Made by a program: the position numbers and the translations under genes. A stretch of DNA of 38,567 nucleotides. It comes from Pseudomonas putida. GTDB taxonomy: Bacteria; Pseudomonadota; Gammaproteobacteria; Pseudomonadales; Pseudomonadaceae. The stretch covers positions 1-38,567 of the forward strand of contig NZ_MKZO01000043.1 of assembly GCF_001941965.1 (NCBI RefSeq), written 5' to 3'. The notes beneath the pieces are model-generated. The model saw only the letters and a program-made list of their open reading frames with translations, was not told the DNA's origin and ran no database searches. Position 1 is the stretch's first letter, and the number at the start of each line of letters is the position of its first letter. Of the stretch, positions 1-7,600 are shown piece after piece.

Positions 1-102
1 AGCATTGGAACCACCTGATCCCATCCCGAACTCAGCAGTGAAACGATGCATCGCCGATGGTAGTGTGGAGCTTCTCCATGTGAGAGTAGGTCATCGTCAA
101 GA
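1..102 (+). rRNA. rrf: 5S ribosomal RNA, copy 1 (5' end cut by window edge)
   Basis: This is the 3' part of a 5S rRNA gene; the first ~15 bases lie outside the window. From base 1 to 102 it matches copy 2 (offset 226) except for A at 4 where copy 2 has G at 230. It holds the standard Pseudomonas 5S core (CCACCTGATCCCATCCCGAA) and ends in TCGTCAAGA, the 3' strand of the terminal helix. The larger rRNAs of the operon presumably lie to the left. Confidence 0.95.
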
Positions 103-112
103 TTCAATTCCG

Positions 113-153
113 AAACCCCTATCTGCGAATGCAGGTAGGGGTTTTGTCTTTTA
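113..153 (+). terminator. Rho-independent terminator after 5S copy 1
   Basis: A GC-rich hairpin (AACCCCTATCTGC, loop GAAT, GCAGGTAGGGGTT with one wobble pair) is followed by TTTTGTCTTTT. It closely resembles the hairpin after copy 2. Confidence 0.85.
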
Positions 154-211
154 GTAGAAGTACCAAGATTTCGCTGAGCTGTCGCCTGACGACGGATCGG
201 CACACAGAATT

Positions 212-328
212 TCTTGACGAACATAGAGCGTTGGAACCACCTGATCCCATCCCGAACTCAGCAGTGAAACGATGCATCGCCGATGGTAGTGTGGAGCTTC
301 TCCATGTGAGAGTAGGTCATCGTCAAGA
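212..328 (+). rRNA. rrf: 5S ribosomal RNA, copy 2
   Basis: This is a complete 5S rRNA of about 117 nt. The terminal helix is visible: TCTTGACGA at 212-220 pairs perfectly with TCGTCAAGA at 320-328. The interior is identical to copy 1 except for one base at 230. The 109-bp gap between the two copies contains the copy 1 terminator, so in a long transcript RNase processing would release both; alternatively copy 2 is expressed by readthrough. Exact mature ends may differ by one or two bases. Confidence 0.95.
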
Positions 329-337
329 TTCATTCCG

Positions 338-376
338 AAACCCCTGTCTGCCTTGCAGACAGGGGTTTTGTCTTTT
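338..376 (+). terminator. Rho-independent terminator after 5S copy 2
   Basis: A perfect stem, AAACCCCTGTCTGC with GCAGACAGGGGTTT, around a CTT loop, is followed by TGTCTTTT. This ends the rRNA operon before the convergent GntR gene. Confidence 0.9.
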
Positions 377-431
377 CAGGGCCTGGGCAAAACCTGGCTC
401 GGCAGGGGAAAGGAAGCGGGGGAGGGGGCAG

Positions 432-1139
432 TTACTTGCCGGTCTTGTCCAGGTAGTCACGGATGGTCCGCATGCCCTTGTCGAGATGACGATGCAGTAC
501 CGCCACTGCCTCGTCGATCGCCTTGTCACTGGCGGCATCGACCAGCCCGTTGTGATCGTCCTGGGTCAGCTTGCCCAGGCCCATGGACGACAGGTGGAAA
601 CGCAGGAAGCGTTCCTCCTGCAGCAACTCGTTGTCGATCAGGCGCAGCAGCTTCTTGTTGTGCGCCTTGCTGTACAGGCTCATGTGGAACAGCCGGTTCA
701 GGCGGCCGATCTCGGCATGCCGGGTTTCGTTTTCCAGTTGCGCGATATAGCCGCGGGCCTGGGCGATGTCCTCGGCGTCGAGCAAGGGGATCGACTGGCG
801 CAGGGCCTCGGTTTCCAGCAGCGTGCGCAGCTCGTAGGTATCCACCGCGTCCTCGCCGATCAATGGCGCAACTACAGCGCCCTTGTGCGCGACAACGCTC
901 AGCAGCCCTTGCGCCTCCAACTGGCGCAGCGCCTCCCGGACCGGCATGCGGCTGACCCCGAACAGCGTTGCCAGCTCCTGTTGGCGGATGGCCATCCCGG
1001 GCGCCAGGCGACCATCGAGGATGGCGCTGCGCAAACGCTCTTCGATCACGCTGCGGGCCAGGTGCGCGGGCACCTGTTCGTCACCCAGGATGCTGCTCAG
1101 GAGTTTGGTTTTTCCGGCCACGCTGGTGTTGTCCTGCAT
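432..1139 (-). CDS. GntR-family (FCD/FadR-type) transcriptional regulator
   Basis: This is a predicted one-component repressor or activator of 235 residues. The N-terminal winged helix-turn-helix carries the GntR pattern (LRSAILDGRLAPGMAIRQ, then ELATLFGVSRMPVREALRQL and EAQGLLSV). An all-helical FCD effector domain follows, with the ELRTLLETEA entry helix and the metal-site-like residues of this family (D/E in helix 1, H in NRLFHMSLY, H in the C-terminal LHRHLD helix). The effector is unknown; FCD regulators usually sense small organic acids. I prefer the ATG at 1139 to the in-frame TTG at 1160, because a good promoter at 1163-1191 would place transcription start near 1156, inside the longer reading frame. 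A perfect palindrome at 1149-1162 suggests autoregulation. It is divergent from lapG and convergent with the rRNA operon; no direct role in adhesion is shown by the sequence. Confidence 0.9.
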   Translation of the reverse strand: MQDNTSVAGKTKLLSSILGDEQVPAHLARSVIEERLRSAILDGRLAPGMAIRQQELATLFGVSRMPVREALRQLEAQGLLSVVAHKGAVVAPLIGEDAVDTYELRTLLETEALRQSIPLLDAEDIAQARGYIAQLENETRHAEIGRLNRLFHMSLYSKAHNKKLLRLIDNELLQEERFLRFHLSSMGLGKLTQDDHNGLVDAASDKAIDEAVAVLHRHLDKGMRTIRDYLDKTGK

Positions 1140-1148
1140 TTGGAGCGA

Positions 1149-1162
1149 GATTGGATCCAATC
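1149..1162. promoter_or_regulatory. Perfect 14-bp palindrome, candidate GntR operator
   Basis: GATTGGATCCAATC is its own reverse complement. It sits directly after the predicted -10 and over the predicted start of transcription of the GntR gene. A TTGG...CCAA core of this sort resembles short dyads bound by FCD-type GntR proteins. Autorepression is an inference. Confidence 0.55.
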
Positions 1163-1191
1163 ACGCTAGTGAGGGGTACGTTTGTTGTCAA
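1163..1191 (-). promoter_or_regulatory. Sigma-70-type promoter of the GntR gene
   Basis: On the minus strand a perfect -35 TTGACA (1191-1186) is followed by a 17-base spacer and a weaker -10, TAGCGT (1168-1163). Predicted transcription start is near 1156, 17 bases before the ATG at 1139. Confidence 0.6.
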
Positions 1192-1357
1192 ACCGGGAGG
1201 GCCCAAGGCGCTGGCAGAAGCGGTTCGCTTCACGTGGGCAAAGGCCTGCGGCTGAATCGGGGGCTAATCCTGAATGAACTTTAGAGTGATTGAAAGTGTC
1301 TCGCCGGTCCGGGCGTCAACCGATTGTCGGACGCCGGAAAAAGTGATGGCGCCATGA

Positions 1358-2125
1358 TTGTCCTGCGCCATTGTTTTTTCCCTGATCTGGCGGCACCATC
1401 GCCGTTTCCAGGGATTTCGCGGACAGTCTGCCTTGGCGATACGTTGGGCCATTTATCTGACCATGCGCCGGGCGGGGCTCGCCCTGCTGCTTGGCCTGGC
1501 GCTGCTGGGCGGGCTTCGCGCGGACTGGGATTTCTCCCAGATCAGCCGCAAGGCCGCAGCCCTCTATGGCCCGCTCGGCGCCGGCCAGCAGCGTATCGAC
1601 GCCTGGCAGCAACTGCTGGCGACGCAGAAGCAGCTCGGCGAGGCCGAGAAGCTGCAGGTGGTCAACCAGTTCTTCAACCGTCAGTTGCGCTATGAGGAAG
1701 ACATCGACCTGTGGCACGAAGTCGATTACTGGGCGACGCCGATCCAGTCGCTGCTCAAGGGCGCCGGTGACTGCGAGGACTACGCCATCGCCAAGTACTT
1801 CAGCCTGCGTCGACTCGGCGTTCCTGCCGACAAATTGCGCATCACCTACGTCAAGGCCCTGCGCCAGAACCGCGCGCACATGGTCCTGACCTACTATTCC
1901 AGCCCTGACGCCATGCCTTTGGTCCTCGACAGCCTGATGGATGCCATCAAGCCGGCCAGCCAGCGTCCCGACCTGCTGCCGGTCTACGCCTTCAACGGCG
2001 AGGGCCTGTGGCTGACCGGCGCGGCGGGCAACAAGAAAGTCGGCGATACCAAGCGCCTGTCGCGTTGGCAGGATCTGTTGAAAAAGATGCAGGCGGAGGG
2101 ATTCCCTGCCGAGCCGGTCTACTGA
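1358..2125 (+). CDS. lapG: LapG, periplasmic cysteine protease that releases the LapA adhesin
   Basis: This is a bacterial transglutaminase-like cysteine proteinase (Peptidase_C93). In the characterised system it cuts LapA in the periplasm at a di-alanine site and detaches biofilm cells. The catalytic triad is visible in TTG numbering as C139 (GAGDCEDYAIAKYFSLRR), H174 (NRAHMVL) and D191 (LVLDSLMD). A hydrophobic segment (AGLALLLGLALLGGLRA, about residues 39-55) acts as export signal. The start is uncertain: TTG at 1358 gives 255 residues, and ATG at 1463 gives 220 with a more typical signal peptide and C104 as nucleophile. I keep the longer form because the catalytic Cys then lies close to the position (C135) I recall for Pf0-1 LapG. 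The stop is 9 bases before lapD, whose Shine-Dalgarno sequence overlaps it, so the two form an operon. Ca2+ dependence is known for the family. Confidence 0.93.
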   Translation: MSCAIVFSLIWRHHRRFQGFRGQSALAIRWAIYLTMRRAGLALLLGLALLGGLRADWDFSQISRKAAALYGPLGAGQQRIDAWQQLLATQKQLGEAEKLQVVNQFFNRQLRYEEDIDLWHEVDYWATPIQSLLKGAGDCEDYAIAKYFSLRRLGVPADKLRITYVKALRQNRAHMVLTYYSSPDAMPLVLDSLMDAIKPASQRPDLLPVYAFNGEGLWLTGAAGNKKVGDTKRLSRWQDLLKKMQAEGFPAEPVY

Positions 2126-2134
2126 GGAGCTCCG

Positions 2135-4066
2135 ATGTCACTGTTCAAACAATTGCTGCTCGCCATCTGCCTGTTCCTGGTGATCGCCTTCAGTGGCAGC
2201 TTCATGGTCAGCCTGGAAAGCTCGCGCAGTCAGTACGTCAACCAGCTGCGCTCCCACGCCCAGGACGCCGCCACGGCGCTGGCGCTGTCGCTGACGCCGA
2301 ACCTGGATGACCCGGCGATGGTCGAGCTGATGGTCAGCTCGATCTTCGACAGTGGCTATTACGCGAGCATCCGCGTGGTCGACCTCGGCTCCAATGCGGT
2401 GCTGGTGGAGCGCCATGCCGACCCCGATCCGATGGGCGTGCCGCAGTGGTTCATCCAACTGATCGGCCTGGAGGCGGCGGGCGGTGACGCCATCGTCATG
2501 CGCGGCTGGCAGCAGGCGGCGCGGGTCGAGGTGGTCAGCCACCCGATGTTCGCCCTCGCCAAGCTGTGGCAGAGCGCCCTTGGCAGCCTCGGCTGGCTGC
2601 TGCTGTGCGGTGCCCTCAGTGCGATCGCCGGGGCGCTGTTGCTGCGCCGCCAGTTGCGGCCGCTGGACTACATGGTCGAGCAGTCCCACGCCATCGCTCG
2701 TCGTGAATTCCTTAGCCTGCCGGACCTGCCGCGCACTCCGGAGCTGCGCCGGGTGGTGCAGGCCATGAACCAGATGGTCGAGAAGCTCAAGGCGCTGTAC
2801 CAGGAGCAGGCCGAGCGCAGCGAGAAGCTGCGGGTCGAGTCGTACCAGGACAGCCTCACCGGCCTGGCCAACCGGCGTTACTTCGAGATGCAGCTGAATG
2901 CCCGGGTCAGCAATCTGGAAGAAGCCCGTGACGGCTATCTGCTGCTGTTGCGGGTGCAGGACCTGGCTGGCCTCAACCAGCGCCTCGGCGGCCAGCGTAC
3001 CGACCAGCTGTTGCAGGCGGTCGGCCAGCAGTTGAAGGGCATCTGTGCCGGCTTCCCGGAAACCAACAATCTGATCACCCGTAGCCGCGGTGGCGAATTC
3101 GCTGTGCTCGCGCCGGGGCTGAGCCACGACGATGCGATTCGCCTGGCAGAGACCCTGGACGCTGGTTTGCGCGGTATTTCCGATGTCACCCCGTCTGCCT
3201 GCATTGGCCTGGCGCCGTTCAGCCCGGGTGATGAGCCCAAGGCCCTGCTGCAACTGGCCGACGAGGCCCTGGCCCGGGCCCAGAGCCAGCCCGAGCCGTC
3301 CTGGGTGTGCCTGGAGCAGGGTTCTGCGACCCAGGCCAGCGACACCCACCGGCAATGGCATACGCTGCTGGACGAAGCGCTTGCCCAGGGCCGTTTCGAG
3401 CTGTTCTTCCAGCCGGTGGTGGACAGCAACCACCTCGACCGCGTGCTGCACTACAAGGTGCTCTCGCGCCTGATCGACGACCGTGGCGAAGCCATTGCCG
3501 CCGGGCGCTTCCTGCCGGCGCTGGAGCGTTTCGGCTGGGCCACCCGCCTTGACCTGGTGATGCTGGAGAAGGTGCTCAAGCAGATGCACGGGCATGACCA
3601 ATCGCTGGCGCTGAACCTGTCGGCGACCACCGTGGCCAATCCGGCCAGCCTGCAGAAGGTCTTCGACCTGCTGGGCCAGCATGCCAGCCTCGGGCCGCGC
3701 CTGACGCTGGAAATCGCCGAAGAGCAGTTGCCGGAACAGGCGGTGCTGGAACAGCTGACCCGACGCCTGCGCGGTTTGGGTTTCAGCCTCAGCCTGCAGC
3801 ACTTTGGTGGGCGCTTCAGCATGATCGGCAACCTGGCGCACCTGGGCCTGGCCTACCTGAAGATCGACGGCAGCTACATCCGTGCCATCGACGAGGAGCA
3901 GCACAAGCGCATCTTCATCGAGGCCGTGCAGCGTGCAGCCCACAGCATCGACCTGCCGCTGATCGCCGAGCGCGTGGAAACCGAAGGGGAGTTGCAGGTA
4001 CTGCGGGAGATGGAGATCCAGGGCGTGCAGGGCCGCCTGGTGGGCGAACCGGCGCCCTGGCGCTGA
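2135..4066 (+). CDS. lapD: LapD, inner-membrane c-di-GMP receptor controlling LapG
   Basis: LapD binds cytoplasmic c-di-GMP and, by inside-out signalling, sequesters LapG in the periplasm so that LapA stays on the cell. The order is: TM1 about 5-25, periplasmic LapD_MoxY_N domain about 26-150, TM2 about 152-170, HAMP about 171-225, GGDEF about 236-390, EAL about 408-640. Both enzymatic motifs are degenerate: the active-site loop reads RGGEF (318-322), and the EAL signature is KVLSR (441-445), so it should bind but neither make nor degrade c-di-GMP. W125 in the periplasmic RGWQQ loop matches the tryptophan known to contact LapG. The start is supported by GAGGAG 5-11 bases before the ATG, overlapping the lapG stop. 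Length, 643 residues, is normal for the family. Confidence 0.96.
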   Translation: MSLFKQLLLAICLFLVIAFSGSFMVSLESSRSQYVNQLRSHAQDAATALALSLTPNLDDPAMVELMVSSIFDSGYYASIRVVDLGSNAVLVERHADPDPMGVPQWFIQLIGLEAAGGDAIVMRGWQQAARVEVVSHPMFALAKLWQSALGSLGWLLLCGALSAIAGALLLRRQLRPLDYMVEQSHAIARREFLSLPDLPRTPELRRVVQAMNQMVEKLKALYQEQAERSEKLRVESYQDSLTGLANRRYFEMQLNARVSNLEEARDGYLLLLRVQDLAGLNQRLGGQRTDQLLQAVGQQLKGICAGFPETNNLITRSRGGEFAVLAPGLSHDDAIRLAETLDAGLRGISDVTPSACIGLAPFSPGDEPKALLQLADEALARAQSQPEPSWVCLEQGSATQASDTHRQWHTLLDEALAQGRFELFFQPVVDSNHLDRVLHYKVLSRLIDDRGEAIAAGRFLPALERFGWATRLDLVMLEKVLKQMHGHDQSLALNLSATTVANPASLQKVFDLLGQHASLGPRLTLEIAEEQLPEQAVLEQLTRRLRGLGFSLSLQHFGGRFSMIGNLAHLGLAYLKIDGSYIRAIDEEQHKRIFIEAVQRAAHSIDLPLIAERVETEGELQVLREMEIQGVQGRLVGEPAPWR

Positions 4067-4092
4067 ACACAAATCTTATGGTCGGTTCGGAA

Positions 4093-4183
4093 CCTGTGGG
4101 AGCTGGCTTGCCAGCGATGAGGCCGGCAATGACAGCGATGTTGTCCGGACTGACGCAATCGCTGGCAAGCCAGCTCCCACAGG
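4093..4183. repeat. REPIN (inverted pair of REP sequences), copy 1
   Basis: CCTGTGGGAGCTGGCTTGCC... at 4093-4118 is repeated as an exact 26-base inverted copy at 4158-4183, with 39 bases between. The arms are the common Pseudomonas REP palindrome, mobilised by RAYT transposases. It lies between the convergent lapD and the small gene at 4196-4537, where it may also act as a two-way transcription barrier. The order of arms (GTGGG outside) is opposite to that of the other two copies. Confidence 0.9.
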
Positions 4184-4195
4184 GATCGCGTTGAG

Positions 4196-4537
4196 TCAGA
4201 TCAACCCGCCATGCTCGTCTTCATCGATCAGGTTGTTCAACCCGCCAAGCGCCGCCCGTGCCGTATTGCGGTTGAGCAGCTTGGCCTGGGCGCCCGGCGG
4301 CAGGTCGGTGATGCTGATCACGCCCTTGGTGGTCAGCACATCGATCAGGTCCTCCAGCACCCGGATCATGTCCAGGTCGCTCTGCTTGAGCTGCTTGAGG
4401 CTGTTCTCCACCACATCGTCAGCGAACCACTCCTGGACCTCGGCGTGATCGGCCGGGAGCATTTCCGTGGCCTCGGCAAAGGCAGCCGCTTCGACCCGAA
4501 GTAACTGGCCAGCCGCATCGCGTTGCACGTAGAACAT
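4196..4537 (-). CDS. Small conserved Pseudomonas protein of unknown function
   Basis: This is a 113-residue acidic, soluble protein that begins MFYVQRDAAGQLLRVEA and ends in an acidic tail (LIDEDEHGG). In databases relatives are often labelled tryptophan synthase subunit beta-like, but nothing here resembles TrpB: there is no PLP lysine motif and the length is about one quarter. No signal peptide or membrane segment is visible; helices with EDLIDVL and KQLKQSDLDM suggest a small helical fold. The start at 4537 is chosen over one nine codons earlier because GAGGTAA lies 4-10 bases before it. It is convergent with lapD and downstream of lapA on the same strand, separated by the lapA terminator region. 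A link with adhesion is only positional. Confidence 0.85.
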   Translation of the reverse strand: MFYVQRDAAGQLLRVEAAAFAEATEMLPADHAEVQEWFADDVVENSLKQLKQSDLDMIRVLEDLIDVLTTKGVISITDLPPGAQAKLLNRNTARAALGGLNNLIDEDEHGGLI

Positions 4538-4623
4538 GGTTTTACCTCGTGTCTTTGAATCCATCGTCAGCAGCTTAGGTCAATAAGGAAGGAAAGCGAC
4601 GCACGAGTATGCGGCGCCGTGAC

Positions 4624-4673
4624 CGATCAGGCAAAAACAGCTGTTGGCACCAACCCCCGCAAGGGTTGGCACC
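4624..4673 (-). terminator. Probable terminator downstream of lapA
   Basis: On the minus strand, 10 bases past the lapA stop, GGTGCCAACCC and GGGTTGGTGCC (4673-4663 and 4656-4646) form an 11-bp stem with two G-U pairs around TTGCGG. A run of five T follows after 8 to 9 more bases (4637-4633). The distance to the T run is longer than ideal, so efficiency is uncertain. Confidence 0.55.
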
Positions 4674-4683
4674 GATCAGCGCA

Positions 4684-7600
4684 TCAGCTGTTGTTGTGGT
4701 CGATCTTGATGGTCGGGTCCGCACCGCTGATCAACGAGTTGATCGAGGTATTGGACCAGTTCACCCCTTCCAGCTTGATCGTCACGTCGGCATTGGCGAT
4801 GCCGCCGGTAGCGTTGAGCTTGCCTTCGCTACTGACCTGCAGGGTCGACTCGCCGTTCACCGTGGTGATCTTCAGGTAGTTGTCGATGGTGGTGCCCTTC
4901 TCGCCCTGGAGCAGGTCGCTCAGGTCGAGACGGTCACCTTCGGCCGGCTTGAAGTCCTTGATGATGTCGTTGCCGGTATCGCCCGCACGCCAGATGAAGG
5001 TGTCGGCACCCGCGCCCCCGGTCATGGTGTCGTTGCCCTTGCCGCCGAACAGCAGGTCGTTGCCTTCGCCACCCAGCAGGGTGTCGTTGCCGGTACCGCC
5101 GAGCAGGATGTCATTGCCCTTGCCGCCATCGAGGTAATCGTTACCGCCCTGGCCGAAGAGAATGTCATTGCCGTCGCCACCATAGAGCTTGTCGTCACCG
5201 TCGCTGGTACGGGAGATGTCGAACTCGCTGATGTGCTCGGTGACGTACTGGTGCATGGCCTTGCTGTCGATCGCGCTGGCATCCAGGCCGGTCTGCTTGG
5301 CGACGTAGCTTTGCAGCGCCTCCACTCCGTTGCCCGCCACGGACGGGAACATGATCAGGTCGCCGAACACGATGTCATTGCCGTCGCCGGCGTTGACCGT
5401 GTCGTTGCCCGGCAGGGTCGCCTCGGTATGGCCGAGGATGGCATCGGCCAGGTTGCTGGCGTCGATGTTGGTCTGCGGCTTGCCGTCGGAGTCGTAGGGC
5501 TTCAGGTCGTTGGTATTGATATCACCACCGATGCCGATGGCCTCGATATTCGGGGACAGAGCCTTGAGCACCGCAAACGCGCTCTTGGAGTTACTGGTGG
5601 TGTCCGAATCGGCATAGCTTCCTTGGCCCGCCAGGCTAGACAGCTCATAAGTCCCGTCGCCTTGGGCATGCAGCGTACCGCTGAGCGACGAGTAATAGCT
5701 GCCGTACTTGTACAGGTTCAGGTTGCCGCTGCTGTCGATAGTCAGGCGGTTGCTGCTGTCCAGGTTGACGTTGACCACCTGGCCCAGTTTGTAATTGATC
5801 GACGTCAGATAGCTATCCATCGTCAGGTTCGGCTTGCTGCCCACGTAGGTGATCAGCGTCGGGTTGGTGCGTTCGCCAGTTTGGTAGTAGGTCGGTTGGC
5901 CGTCAGTGATGAAGAAGGTCTGGTTGTCACCGGTAACCCCGGCGTCCTTCAGGTTCTGGAACCAGTTGGCCGTGGTCTTGAACGCGTCCTCGTAGTTGGT
6001 ACCGCCGTTGGCCGTCATCGCGGTCAGGGCGTTTTTCAGGGTCTGCAGGGCGCCGCTGTCGGCCAGGTTGACCGCCACGGTGGATTTCACCTGGGTGGCG
6101 AAGTCCACCAGGAGAATGTTCACCGTACCCGAGCTGGCGCCCTGGACGCTGTTGGACAGGGTGGTGAAGACCGATTGCAGGGCCTTCTGCGCCGCGTCCA
6201 CCGAGTCTTTCATACTGCCCGAGGTGTCGACGATGAACGCCAGGTTGTAGTTCTGCCCGGCGACCACGTGCAGGCCGTTGATGTCGGCGGCGATGATGTC
6301 GTTGCCGTCGGTACCGGTCCAGGTGTCGCTGTCGGCAGTGGCGTTGGTCGCCACGGCATAGGTGTCGCCGTACACGGTGACCTTGATGCTGCCCGGGGTG
6401 GTGGCGGTGCTGCCGTTGATGCTCTCGGTGGAGATCGAGCTGACCGACACGTTGAAGGTCCCGGAGTAGTACGCCGGTGGCTTGATGGTCAGCGAGTTCA
6501 GGGTCCAGCCGGTGACGTCCACCAGGCCGGAGCCGACGGTGACGCTGTGACCGGCGCCATCGCTGATCACCGAGCCCGCAGGAATGCCGCCCAGCTTGAC
6601 CGCCAGGGTTTCCGAACCGTCGGTATCGGTCAGTGCGGTAGTGATCGCGGCCAGCTTGACCGTGCCGTTCTCGCCGCCTTCGTTGAGCTTGTAGCCGTCG
6701 TAATAGCCCTTGCCGTTGGTGCCGTGCAGGTCGGACACGGTCACGCCGGCTGCCGCCAGGGCCGCCACGGTCGGGTACAGCGCGGTGCCGACCTGGCTGA
6801 CGTCGATGGTGGCGCCGCCGTTGACCGAGACGTTGACGTCGTAGCTGCCCGGGCCCGCCTGGTTGTAGTGGTAGATCTCGACGGTGTAGTAGCCGCTCTT
6901 GACCGGGGTGAAGGTGCCGTTGAGCTGGCCACCGGCGCCCCAGGTGGTGCTGGCCACGTCCTTGCCGCCTACGACCACCGCCAGGCTGTCGTCGCCGACC
7001 CCGGTGAATTTGTAGGTGCTGCCGGCTTCCATGTACATCAGGCCGGAGGTCTTCGAGGCGGTGCCTGCGGCGACATCGCCGGTCGAGGCCACGTTGGTGG
7101 CGATGGCGGTGGAGTTCGCCTTGCCTGCCGCAGCGTCGATGACCGACTTGAGGGTCGCGGCATTGGCACCGTTACCGTCGGTGCCCAGGCCCGACAGGCC
7201 GGTCCAGATTTCCTTGGTCAGGCCGATGGAAGCCACGGCGTTGCTGGCGATGCTCAGCGTCGGCTTGTCGGCGACCGGCGTGATATCGACCTTCAGCGTG
7301 GCTTCGTTGCCCATGTCCTTGCCGTCGTACGGCTTGAACTTGATCTGCGCGTAGTCCGCCTGCTGGTTGCCCACGCCGGTGCCGCCGTTGGCGCTGATGC
7401 CCGACTGGTTGGCCAGCGGCACGAACTTCAGGTTGCCCGCATCGATATCGGCCTTGCTGAAGACCTTGCCGACATCGGCGGCGGTCAGGGTCTTCCAGGT
7501 GCTGCCGTCCTTGTACTGCAGGCTGCCCAGGGTCGGCAGCTGGGTGATGGTGATACCCAGTGCGCTCGGCAGGTTGTCCAGGTCGCTGATGTTGAGGCTG

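Noticed and set aside
1264..1879. Minus-strand frames across the gntR-lapG gap and lapG
   Set aside because: No ribosome binding site and no recognisable product; lapG on the plus strand has the catalytic triad.
2138..4072. A 644-codon minus-strand frame opposite lapD
   Set aside because: It is a shadow of GC-rich lapD codons; the product (rich in Q, H, A, L) resembles no family, while the plus strand has clear LapD domains.
4196..4537. Annotation as tryptophan synthase beta
   Set aside because: 113 residues without the PLP-lysine or glycine-rich phosphate loop of TrpB; the name is a database carry-over.
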